In this document: one piece after another, positions 45,490 to 52,375 of the stretch | How positions within the stretch are numbered: position 1 is the first letter of the stretch | Layout of the letters: each line of letters opens with the position of its first letter | Assembly: GCF_023016115.1 (NCBI RefSeq) | Contig: NZ_JALKBH010000001.1 | Location: 124,001 to 188,000 of the forward strand | Source: Alcanivorax sp. S6407 | GTDB lineage: Bacteria; Pseudomonadota; Gammaproteobacteria; Pseudomonadales; Alcanivoracaceae | DNA length: 64,000 nt | Reading direction: 5' to 3' | Translations under genes and position numbers: made by a program | The notes under the pieces: generated by a model | The model's database searches: none | Told to the model about the DNA's origin: nothing | Seen by the model: the letters and a program-made list of their open reading frames with translations, nothing else

Positions 45490-47013
45490 ATGACGGTGAT
45501 TCGCCAGGATGACCTGATTCAGAGCGTGGCAGATGCCTTGCAGTACATTTCCTACTACCACCCGGTCGATTTCATCCGCGCGGTGAAAGAGGCCTATGAG
45601 AAGGAAGAAAGCAAGGCCGCCAAGGACGCCATGGCGCAGATCCTGATCAACTCCCGCATGGCCGCCATGGGCCACCGCCCGATCTGTCAGGACACTGGCA
45701 TCGTCACCGTGTTTGCCAAGGTAGGCATGAACGTGACTTTTGAAGCGTCCCCTGAAGGCGAAAGTATGAGCCTGGACGACATGATCAACGAAGGTGTGCG
45801 TCGCGCCTACAACCACCCGGACAATGTCCTGCGTGCGTCGGTGCTGGCGGATCCGGACGGCAAGCGCGCCAACACCAAGGACAACACCCCTGCGGTGATC
45901 AACTACTCCATCGTGCCTGGCGATACCCTGGAAATCGACGTGGCAGCGAAAGGCGGCGGCTCTGAAGCCAAATCCAAGTTTGCCATGCTCAACCCCTCCG
46001 ATTCCGTGGTGGACTGGGTGCTGGAACAGATTCCGAAAATGGGCGCCGGCTGGTGTCCGCCGGGCATGCTCGGCATCGGCATCGGTGGTACCGCCGAAAA
46101 GGCCATGCTGATCGCCAAAGAAGCCCTCATGGACCCCATCGATATCCATGAGCTGCAGGCCCGTGGTGCCCAGACCCGTTCCGAGGAACTGCGTCTGGAG
46201 CTGTTCGAGAAAGTGAACGCCCTGGGTGTAGGCGCACAGGGTCTGGGTGGCCTGACCACCGTGCTGGATGTGAAAGTGGTGGATTACCCCACCCACGCCG
46301 CCAACAAGCCGGTAGCCCTGATTCCCAACTGCGCGGCCACCCGTCACGCCCACTTTATCCTCGATGGCACCGGCCCTGCGGATCTGAAAGCACCGGATCT
46401 GGAAGAGTGGCCTGACATTGCCTGGGGCAACGACGAAGGCGCCAAGCGCGTTAACCTGGACACCATCACCCCGGAAGAAGTGCAGACCTGGCAGCCCGGC
46501 GACACCCTGCTGCTGTCCGGCAAGCTGCTCACCGGCCGTGACGCCGCCCACAAGCGCATGGTGGACATGATTTCCAAAGGCGAAAAGCTGCCCGTGGACT
46601 TCACCAACCGCTTTATCTACTACGTAGGCCCGGTAGATCCGGTCGGCGACGAAGTCGTCGGTCCTGCTGGCCCGACCACCGCCACCCGTATGGACAAGTT
46701 CACCCGCACCATGCTGGAAGAAACCGGTCTGATCGGCATGGTCGGTAAAGCCGAGCGTGGCGATGCCGCCATCGAAGCCATCAAGGACAACAAAGCTGTC
46801 TATCTGATGGCAGTAGGCGGCGCCGCCTACCTGGTATCCAAAGCCATCCGCAAATCTCGCGTGGCGGCCTTTGAAGACCTGGGCATGGAAGCCATCTACG
46901 AATTCGAAGTGGAAGACATGCCTGTCACCGTGGCCGTGGACTCCGAAGGCGAATCCGTACACAAGACCGGCCCGGTGATCTGGAAACAGAAGATTGCCGA
47001 AAAGAGCGCGTAG
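45490..47013 (+). CDS. fumA: Class I (Fe-S) fumarate hydratase
   Basis: Hydrates fumarate to malate in the TCA cycle using an oxygen-sensitive [4Fe-4S] cluster. 507 residues in one chain: alpha region with HRPICQDTGIVTVFAKVG (first cluster Cys, about 65) and LGIGIGGTAEKAMLIAKEA; IPNCAATRHAHFIL (second Cys, about 280); beta region with LLSGKLLTGRDAAHKRM and the ARRVYYVGPV-like FIYYVGPVDPVGDEV. The third Cys is not obvious from reading. RBS AGGAG in front. Single gene, ended by the strong palindrome at 47019. Confidence 0.95.
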   Translation: MTVIRQDDLIQSVADALQYISYYHPVDFIRAVKEAYEKEESKAAKDAMAQILINSRMAAMGHRPICQDTGIVTVFAKVGMNVTFEASPEGESMSLDDMINEGVRRAYNHPDNVLRASVLADPDGKRANTKDNTPAVINYSIVPGDTLEIDVAAKGGGSEAKSKFAMLNPSDSVVDWVLEQIPKMGAGWCPPGMLGIGIGGTAEKAMLIAKEALMDPIDIHELQARGAQTRSEELRLELFEKVNALGVGAQGLGGLTTVLDVKVVDYPTHAANKPVALIPNCAATRHAHFILDGTGPADLKAPDLEEWPDIAWGNDEGAKRVNLDTITPEEVQTWQPGDTLLLSGKLLTGRDAAHKRMVDMISKGEKLPVDFTNRFIYYVGPVDPVGDEVVGPAGPTTATRMDKFTRTMLEETGLIGMVGKAERGDAAIEAIKDNKAVYLMAVGGAAYLVSKAIRKSRVAAFEDLGMEAIYEFEVEDMPVTVAVDSEGESVHKTGPVIWKQKIAEKSA

Positions 47014-47018
47014 TAGAG

Positions 47019-47080
47019 CCTCTTTCAGCCCATAAAAAAAGCCGCACAACAGTGCGGCTTTTTTTATGGGCTGAAAGAGG
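47019..47080. terminator. 29-base perfect inverted repeat terminator after fumarase
   Basis: Arms 47019-47047 and 47052-47080 match without error, loop AACA. The inner part is GCCGCAC/GTGCGGC flanked by A7/T7, a textbook bidirectional terminator; the outer CCTCTTTCAGCCCAT arm continues the stem far beyond what termination needs. Confidence 0.93.
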
Positions 47081-47082
47081 TG

Positions 47083-47705
47083 GCAGCACGCTTCACGCAA
47101 CAAGCAACATGCAAGATCAACCCCGCTGTGGGAGCCTGCCTGCAGGCGATCTGAGCCAAAGCGAGGTGCGATTTCACCCCCAACTCGCATTCAAAACTTA
47201 CCCCTTTTCACCCGCACGCAAGTTGAATTTGTAGGATATGGCTTACATATTTTTGTAAGTGGTTGAGATAAGGTGGTTTTTCAAAAAAAAGGATGCAAGA
47301 AAAGTCCGAGTAAAATTTCCCGTTCAACACGCAAGTGCAAGAAAAGTCTGTTGAGAGTGATTCCTGGATGAGGGGTAAGTCACTGATTGGATGATGGTTT
47401 GATGTGATTTTTGGGTCCGGGTTTATCGGGGATATACATCAAAGTTTTATATCGCATGTGCGATTGAATAAACTGTTAAATGGCTCTGCTTTTTTATGGC
47501 ATAGCAAGATTTCAAGTCGGTGCCATAGCCATACTTTTGATTGCCGTTAGAAGAATATGAGTTTGTGGCTCGGCTTTCCCGTTCGTTGTGAGCGGCCACA
47601 TTTCAGGTTGGGGGCATCTTCAGGGCTTGAGTTCTTGCGGGTGCCATAAATGTAGTCTGGTTCGCAGGATCACATCTTGGTCCTTGGGTGGGCTGGTGTG
47701 TCACC
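47083..47705. other. 625-base AT-richer gap on the left of the cassette array
   Basis: GCNNCAN heptads at 47083-47117 (GCAGCAC, GCTTCAC, GCAACAA, GCAACAT, GCAAGAT), a REP-like GCTGTGGGAGCCTGCCTGC at 47125-47150, then lower-GC sequence with no ORF of note. A small palindrome ATCGCATGTGCGAT lies at 47452-47465. From about 47555 to 47700 it is related to the non-coding cassette at 48098-48378. GCCGTTAGAA at 47543-47552 resembles a cassette core site but has no second half. No integrase gene is seen on either strand. Confidence 0.6.
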
Positions 47706-47763
47706 ACTTAACCAGGCAAGGCAGCAGACGCAAAAACACGCGCTGCTGCTCGCGGCGTTATGT
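47706..47763 (+). other. Integron attC site 1
   Basis: Runs from ACTTAAC (R'' type box) to GTTATGT (R' core). Between them GGCAGCAG and CTGCTGCTC can pair, giving the folded single-strand hairpin that integron integrases use. It closes the left-hand non-coding unit. Confidence 0.75.
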
Positions 47764-47770
47764 GTGATCC

Positions 47771-48025
47771 ATGATTGAGATTATTTCTGTATTGGCTGCT
47801 GGTGTTTTTCTGATTTATGTTGTGAGGAAATCTCGGTCAGAGCATGAGCGGATTAAAACGCTTTCCCAAAAGGAGCGTGACGAGTTTAAAGCCACAGTTA
47901 ATTATCACTACCGAAAAATGTGGCTTGAAGGTGGGTCATTTACACATGTTCCAATCTGGGTGGTGGTTATAGTGATTGTGGCATTTTCATTGGCGGCTCT
48001 TGGTGGGTTGTATGCAGTCACATAA
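47771..48025 (+). CDS. Cassette ORF 1: small single-pass or two-pass membrane protein
   Basis: 84 residues. Starts eight bases after attC 1 and its TAA stop lies inside the next attC, the usual fit of a gene cassette. N-terminal helix IISVLAAGVFLIYVVRK, a charged middle (SRSEHERIKTLSQKERDEFK) and a C-terminal helix VPIWVVVIVIVAFSLAALGGL. No family recognised. AT-richer codons than the core genes point to transfer. Expression would depend on a promoter in the neighbouring non-coding unit. Confidence 0.75.
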   Translation: MIEIISVLAAGVFLIYVVRKSRSEHERIKTLSQKERDEFKATVNYHYRKMWLEGGSFTHVPIWVVVIVIVAFSLAALGGLYAVT

Positions 48026-48097
48026 CAAGTGGCGGCAGGCGGATCAAATTTCCGTTCGTGCCTCACTTCAATTTGCCCGCTGCGCCAAGCGTTAGGT
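48020..48097 (+). other. Integron attC site 2
   Basis: ACATAAC to GTTAGGT, 78 bases. Inner AAGTGGCGGCAGGCGGA and CCCGCTGCGCCAAGC form the two paired boxes; the middle ATCAAATTTCC / CAATTTG is less regular. Nearly identical in its ends to attC 3 and 5. Confidence 0.92.
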
Positions 48098-48378
48098 TGC
48101 TCTGCCTTTCCCTGTTTATTGAGGCTGCAGCAATTTGAAATTCACTGCCAGTAGTAGGCGGTCCAGCATCAGGTTTCGTGCCGTTTGGCATATCTGGCAG
48201 TTTCGATCCTGGTGCCATTGTTTAGGTTTGAGGTTGTGGCAAGTTGCTTCCGTTCGTTTCGGGTTGCCACAGTTGAGGTTGGGGGTGGCTGCGAAGCTGG
48301 TGTTCTTGCAGGTGCCATAAATTCAGGTTGGGTTCGCAAGCTCACAACGTGCCAGTAGTTGGCCGTGGAGTGTCACGA
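48098..48378 (+). other. Non-coding cassette related to 47555-47705
   Basis: 281 bases between attC 2 and attC 3. GTTCTTGCAGGTGCCATAAA is matched with one change by the left copy (GTTCTTGCGGGTGCCATAAA at 47631), and GAGGTTGGGGG / CAGGTTGGGGG and GGTTCGCA recur too. A 61-codon frame (48135-48320) exists but is rich in Arg, Trp and Ser and does not read as a normal protein, so the cassette is treated as non-coding. It may supply a promoter or an RNA. Confidence 0.7.
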
Positions 48379-48454
48379 ACCTAACAAGTGGCGGCAGCCG
48401 GACCCAGTTACGCTCGTTCCTCGCTACACTGGTCCGCTGCGCCAAGCGTTAACT
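48379..48454 (+). other. Integron attC site 3
   Basis: ACCTAAC to GTTAACT, 76 bases; shares AAGTGGCGGCAG and CGCTGCGCCAAGCGTTA with attC 2. The centre (TTACGCTCGTTCC) differs, as usual for attC. Confidence 0.92.
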
Positions 48455-48475
48455 GTTTCGGGAATTGGGGGGTGT

Positions 48476-48700
48476 ATGACTATTAAAAGTCTGGGTGCAA
48501 AATTAAGAGAAAAATACCTTCATGCTCCAAAGGGAGAGAAGGTGACAATGATCCACCTGTTTGCTATCGAGAGTGCTCAAGAAATAATTGATTCTGGAGT
48601 GTCGGCCAAAGCTATTGTTGCAGAGGCTGGGATTAATGATTCTTATGCAACTGAAGTGAGCAAAGGCGTTAAATTGTCGAAGTATGTTCGGGTCAATTAA
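48476..48700 (+). CDS. Cassette ORF 2: small HTH-like protein
   Basis: 74 residues from ATG 48476 (GGGGGGTGT upstream); the frame is open further upstream but that part is attC DNA. Helical, basic: GAKLREKYLHAPKGEKVTM then IHLFAIESAQEIIDSGVSAK. The end SAKAIVAEAGINDSYATEVS has the spacing of a helix-turn-helix, with a Gly in the turn, so DNA binding is possible. No family recognised. Stop lies three bases before attC 4. Confidence 0.72.
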   Translation: MTIKSLGAKLREKYLHAPKGEKVTMIHLFAIESAQEIIDSGVSAKAIVAEAGINDSYATEVSKGVKLSKYVRVN

Positions 48701-48702
48701 GC

Positions 48703-48754
48703 AGTTAACAAGGGCCCCCACGCCGACCTTCGGCGGCTGAGGCGGGCGTTATGA
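48703..48754 (+). other. Integron attC site 4 (short form)
   Basis: AGTTAAC to GTTATGA, only 52 bases. Inner ACGCCGACCTTCGGCGG gives a compact hairpin. Different lineage from attC 2, 3 and 5, as expected for an independently acquired cassette. Confidence 0.75.
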
Positions 48755-48760
48755 GTTCTT

Positions 48761-49462
48761 ATGAGTAAGCCGAAGTTTATCGGATTGGCCAAATTCTTCA
48801 GAGATGAGTCCTTCTTGGATTTGCTGATTGATGGCGTATTTTACTGTAATGCTCCAGAGACATACCGCTTGGACGGGTCGGAAGGTATTGGTGATCTCAA
48901 TGAATCATGTATGCATTCATACCGAGCAGACCGGGGAGATAAGCCAGTAGTCCTCAAAATTGATGGGAAAGAGATTGAGGGCGTCACTGCTCTAACAACC
49001 CACATAAATAAGCTAAAAGACATGTGGCTTCATTGCTGGTTTGCGCTGGATTTTCCAGAAAATGACGAGCAATTGTTGGCATTAACCGAAGATTTGAAGA
49101 GAGTGAGATCCGAATTTGGTGAGAACTTTGCATTTCTCCCCGGAGTCCACCTCGGCGAGTTTACCGATAGGGTGCGATCTCTTCAGGATGGGCCGTTCGA
49201 ACGTGGTCGCGTTTTGTATTCCCAAAATCGTGAAAATTGGTCTGTGGGGTGTAAAGCAGAAGCTTATGCATACCAAAGGGAATATAGATTCGGTCTTGGT
49301 CAGTGTAAGCATACCTCGACAGAGCCGTTGAAATTGAAATACGAGAATGGATTTGGGGACCTGCTTCAGAAGAATCCTCATATAAAAATATCAGACAAAG
49401 AAAGCGGCGCGGTTTGGTTCAAATTAAGCAAGGGTGAGTGCTATTGCAGACCAGAATCATAA
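48761..49462 (+). CDS. Cassette ORF 3: DUF2971-like protein
   Basis: 233 residues, ATG seven bases after attC 4, stop at the edge of attC 5. N-terminal LAKFFRDESFLDLLIDGVFY and CNAPETYRLDGSEGIGDLNE resemble the start of DUF2971 proteins (short helix, 'x-N/S-P-E-x-F/Y' turn). The later RENWSVGCKAEAYAYQREYRF echoes the family's W-x-Y-E-x-E-Y/W-R block. Cytosolic, no signal peptide. DUF2971 members are found in defence and mobile settings, but no activity is established. The likeness is by pattern reading only, and an unrelated fold is possible. Codon use is clearly unlike the chromosome core. Confidence 0.7.
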   Translation: MSKPKFIGLAKFFRDESFLDLLIDGVFYCNAPETYRLDGSEGIGDLNESCMHSYRADRGDKPVVLKIDGKEIEGVTALTTHINKLKDMWLHCWFALDFPENDEQLLALTEDLKRVRSEFGENFAFLPGVHLGEFTDRVRSLQDGPFERGRVLYSQNRENWSVGCKAEAYAYQREYRFGLGQCKHTSTEPLKLKYENGFGDLLQKNPHIKISDKESGAVWFKLSKGECYCRPES

Positions 49463-49534
49463 TAAGTGGCGGCAGGCAGACCAAATCTCCGCTCCTCCGT
49501 CGCTCCAATTTGTCTGCTGCGCCAGGCGTTATGT
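49457..49534 (+). other. Integron attC site 5
   Basis: TCATAAT to GTTATGT, 78 bases. The left box has AAT where AAC is expected. Inner AAGTGGCGGCAGGCAGACC and GTCTGCTGCGCCAGGC match attC 2 and 3. Confidence 0.88.
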
Positions 49535-49552
49535 GATTCGTCATAGAGAAAA

Positions 49553-49816
49553 ATGGATACAATTTTATTGGTTTTATACCTCCTTGGATTAACAGGCATC
49601 GAAACTTTGCTTTATAGAAAGGCGCCGATTGTTATTCCGACCGGGGGGTTGGTGATAGTAATTTTGATGATGGGTATGGCTATGTTGTTGCCCTACATAG
49701 CCTTAAAGGAGGAAATATTAGAAAACACTGCCTTGAATATAGTCGTACTTTGGGTTGGAGTTTTCTATTTGGTTTGGCTTTTCTCCGGGTTATTAGGATT
49801 CTTTGTACGCAAGTAG
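49553..49816 (+). CDS. Cassette ORF 4: three-helix membrane protein
   Basis: 87 residues: helices TILLVLYLLGLTGIETLLY, GGLVIVILMMGMAMLLPYI and IVVLWVGVFYLVWLFSGLLG, ending in a basic FFVRK. It is behind attC 5, but no attC follows it, so the last cassette is either fixed in place or has lost its right end. AT-rich like the other cassettes. No family recognised. A membrane stress or phage-exclusion role is guesswork. Confidence 0.72.
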   Translation: MDTILLVLYLLGLTGIETLLYRKAPIVIPTGGLVIVILMMGMAMLLPYIALKEEILENTALNIVVLWVGVFYLVWLFSGLLGFFVRK

Positions 49817-49944
49817 AAAGAGGGTCCGGGGGGAAGGTCTTGCTCCGTTCCTTAGATGTAGACGGCAAAAAACAAGCCCCCCTAGTGTTCTCTTAACACT
49901 GAACCTACGGTAGAACAGGGAAACACAACCTCAGGGATGCCGCT

Positions 49945-50346
49945 ATGTCCACAGTTCCCCAACCCCTTTGGCTTAGAGCCCTGTTCTTTATCGGTGTCAG
50001 CCTGCTTTTCACCCACGAACTGGATGCCATGACTCATAGTGAGTGGCGGGTGTTGCCGCTGACCAGCTGGCTCGAGCCCGAAATGGGGCGCTTCGTGTTT
50101 GTGGTTCTGCATGTGCCTGTATTCGCGCTGGTGTTGGGCTGGTTGACCAGCCAGCTGCCGCAGCGTGCGCTGCAGGGGCAGTTCTGGGTATCAGTATTCC
50201 TGATCGTTCATGCCGGGTTGCATCTGGCCTTTAGCGGGCAGTCGCACTATACGTTTGAGGGTATGCTTTCCAATACGCTGATCTTTGGTGCGGCGGTGTT
50301 TGGGGCGGGGTATCTGGCGGGAAATTATTGGCTGGGACGGGGCTGA
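49945..50346 (+). CDS. DUF6713-like membrane protein
   Basis: 133 residues, four helices. The opening FIGVSLLFTHELDAMTHSEW then RVLPLTSWL is the hallmark of this small family (HELDAM...EWRVLPLT). Polar His and Glu within helix 1 suggest a metal or heme site. GC content is back to the chromosomal level, so the cassette region ends before it. RBS is weak (CAGGG). Function unknown. The gap 49817-49944 holds no attC and no ORF; a GTGTT/AACAC stem lies at 49888-49902. Confidence 0.75.
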   Translation: MSTVPQPLWLRALFFIGVSLLFTHELDAMTHSEWRVLPLTSWLEPEMGRFVFVVLHVPVFALVLGWLTSQLPQRALQGQFWVSVFLIVHAGLHLAFSGQSHYTFEGMLSNTLIFGAAVFGAGYLAGNYWLGRG

Positions 50347-50364
50347 CTTTTCAACGCCCAGATC

Positions 50365-50380
50365 GCGGTGGAACCACCGC
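50365..50380. repeat. Palindrome GCGGTGGAACCACCGC, second copy
   Basis: Identical to 31325-31340, followed by TC in both places. Here it lies between the DUF6713-like gene and the DUF2164 gene and could act as a stem. Confidence 0.8.
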
Positions 50381-50430
50381 TCTTGCGGAACCGGCATTTC
50401 ACGGTCGGGGAGCATCAAGAAGAGAAGACG

Positions 50431-50676
50431 ATGACTGATATTACTTTCACCGCGGATCAGAAGGCCCGCATGGTCAGCAAGATCAAAAGCTACTTTGAAG
50501 ACGAGCTGCAGCAGGAGATCGGCGGCTTTGAGGCGGAGTTTCTGATTGGTTTCTTCGCCAAAGAAATCGGGCCGCATTTTTATAACCGCGGTCTGTTTGA
50601 TGCCCTGCAGGTGCTCACCGAAAAGATGGAAGAAGTGGGTTATGTGATGGCTGAGCTGGAAAAGCCTGAGGGGTAA
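50431..50676 (+). CDS. DUF2164 family protein
   Basis: 81 residues from ATG 50431 with AGAGAAG upstream; the frame is open back to 50368 but that part is the palindrome repeat. ADQKARMVSKIKSYFEDELQ then QEIGGFEAEFLIGFFAKEIG and FYNRGLFDALQVL are the family motifs. Small, acidic, helical cytosolic protein of unknown function, common in Pseudomonas and Alcanivorax. Confidence 0.88.
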   Translation: MTDITFTADQKARMVSKIKSYFEDELQQEIGGFEAEFLIGFFAKEIGPHFYNRGLFDALQVLTEKMEEVGYVMAELEKPEG

Positions 50677-50713
50677 GCCCTCATTCATTTCTTGACAATA
50701 AAAAGGACGTGTC

Positions 50714-51193
50714 GTGACGTATCTGTTTTGGGCCGTGTTAGGTCTAAGCTTGTTGGCAGCTATTTCATTTTATATTCGGATGCGAAAGGTTGGGCGCCTT
50801 CTTGGTGGGCGATATCAATCAAGAATGAATGCGGCGTTGTCGCTATTGGTGATTATCCCTTTCTTCCTTTCGCTTATTCCTGATATAGGCAACGAAGGCT
50901 TGTTGCTTGTTACGGCAATTAGCTCAGTTCTGAGCTTTTCAGCAGGGGCCTTCTTGCTGCCCTCTGTTCTACTGGATGCGATGGGGCAGCATGGCTCTGA
51001 TGATGGTGTTCCCGAGTTTGAGAAAGCGGGAGGAGAGGAAAGCTTTGAGAAAAAAGTACAGGCAATTCGGGATCGGCAGCGATTGAAAAGAGAGTCTGAC
51101 GGGGGGGGTGATCTGCCTGGGCTGCCTGTATGCCCCTTTGAAGGGAAGCCGGCTGTTATGAATTGCTTGAGACAATGTCGCAGTGGGAGCTAG
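50714..51193 (+). CDS. Hypothetical four-helix membrane protein
   Basis: 159 residues from GTG 50714 behind AAAAGGAC. Helices: YLFWAVLGLSLLAAISFYI, AALSLLVIIPFFLSLIPDI, LLLVTAISSVLSFSAGAFLL. The soluble tail after residue 95 is charged (EFEKAGGEESFEKKVQAIRDR). The last 15 codons run into a REP-like repeat, so the original stop may have been moved. AT-richer than neighbours. No family recognised. Confidence 0.6.
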   Translation: MTYLFWAVLGLSLLAAISFYIRMRKVGRLLGGRYQSRMNAALSLLVIIPFFLSLIPDIGNEGLLLVTAISSVLSFSAGAFLLPSVLLDAMGQHGSDDGVPEFEKAGGEESFEKKVQAIRDRQRLKRESDGGGDLPGLPVCPFEGKPAVMNCLRQCRSGS

Positions 51194-51551
51194 CCTGCTG
51201 GCGATGTCAGTGGTTCTCGGCTCGAGTGCCTGTCCTACACAGGAACACTATTTATGTAGGAGGATGTGCGTTCCGATTCGGTGGCACGAATCACGGGAGG
51301 ATGTAGCACAATCGTACGATGTAACCCCGCGTTGTTGTTTTATCGTCAGGCATCAGGCATCAGGCATCAGGCATCTAGCGGCCTCTTAGCATGATTAGGA
51401 CGGAGACATTCATCTTGTCTCCCGTTCCCGCTAACCCGCGATGAACCTAAATTAAGCGATGGCTTACAGCCAGGCTTTCCTGACCCACCTACAATTCCTC
51501 GCTCATCTTCGGCTGCGGCTGGAGCCGGTTGCCAGCGAATAAGGGACTAAC
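51181..51551. repeat. Gap with REP-like unit and GCATCAG heptads
   Basis: REP-like CAGTGGGAGCTAGCCTGC at 51181 overlaps the end of the previous ORF. Heptads GCATCAG x3 and GCATCTA at 51350-51377, led in by CGTCAG. The rest holds no supported gene; the 51183-51389 frame is made of repeats. Confidence 0.75.
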
Positions 51552-51845
51552 GTGGCGTTATTACTGGGTTTGATCATCGATATTCTGGTGGGTGGTGCGG
51601 TGCTTTACGCTGCGGCCACTGTGGTGCGGGTGGATCTCACTTTCAAGGAGACGGTGATTGCCGCTGTGGTAGCCGCTGGTCTGGCCATGATTCCGGTAGT
51701 GGGCTGGCTGTTGTCGCTGATTGCCCTGTTTTACGTGCTCTACCATTTCAGCCTGGCGGCGTTTCCCAATCTGGTGCTGATGGTACTGGTGAGCAGGATG
51801 TTTGTGATTGTTCTGAATGTTGGCCTGGCCAGTGCACTGTCGTGA
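51552..51845 (+). CDS. Small membrane protein
   Basis: 97 residues from GTG 51552 with AAGGGACTAAC upstream. Three helices: LLGLIIDILVGGAVLYAAATV, ETVIAAVVAAGLAMIPVVGW plus LLSLIALFYVLYHF, and NLVLMVLVSRMFVIVLNVGL. GC and codons match the core. No family recognised; single gene between two repeat-filled gaps. Confidence 0.62.
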   Translation: MALLLGLIIDILVGGAVLYAAATVVRVDLTFKETVIAAVVAAGLAMIPVVGWLLSLIALFYVLYHFSLAAFPNLVLMVLVSRMFVIVLNVGLASALS

Positions 51846-52375
51846 TGACAAACCGATCGTTCCTGTGTGGGCTGGCTGCTGTGGTTTAGTAGCACCAGCC
51901 GGGCAGAGCGCTCTCTGATAAATTGCCTCAGCAACCTCGGTTTTGCGCCCCATTGGCCTTGTTGGCGCCCGTGGCGGCGAAGCGGTAAATAAGTCCGGGG
52001 AGCCCGGCCCCGTCCCTGGGGCGCGGAGATCAATCGTCAGGCTTTCCTGGGGTCACAGTAATGAAGGCCTGTGGGCTACCCGGACGATCAATATACTGTT
52101 CATTTGGTCAGTGGTCAAATGAAGGCAGTTGCGAGTTTCGAGTGTCGAGTTGCGAAAGGCATAACCTCACACCACAAACCCTGTTGCCCGTAGGGTGCCT
52201 TCCGGTTTTGATCTTTGAAGCTTGCCTTTGCCGCCGCCGACCGCAGGATCACTTGCAGGCAAGCTCCTACGGCGAGGTGGCGGTAGGGCGGAAATCGGCG
52301 TGGACGATCTCCGCCATTGGCGGTGGTGGTAATGGCGGAGATGGGCTTTCGCCCATTTCCGCCCTACGGGGAGGG
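51846..52375. repeat. 530-base gap: half GAGNNNC array, REP-like unit, paired GGCGGAAAT palindromes
   Basis: Heptads GAGTTTC, GAGTGTC, GAGTTGC, GAAAGGC at 52133-52160 without the inverse arm; a REP-like ACTTGCAGGCAAGCTCCTAC at 52251; then two palindromes, GGCGGAAATCGGC..GATCTCCGCC (52289-52316) and GGCGGAGATGGGC..GCCCATTTCCGCC (52334-52366), just before the MMPL stop. No gene seen. Confidence 0.78.

Noticed and set aside
45448..47190. 580-codon minus-strand frame opposite fumarase
   Set aside because: Shadow of fumA, runs through the terminator palindrome, no motif.
47083..47705. Remnant of an integron integrase
   Set aside because: No stretch on either strand reads like a tyrosine recombinase; no Arg-His-Arg-Tyr box motifs.
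48135..48320. 61-codon frame in the non-coding cassette
   Set aside because: Composition unlike a protein, and the related left copy does not keep the frame.
51183..51389. 68-codon frame
   Set aside because: Made of REP-like and GCATCAG repeats.
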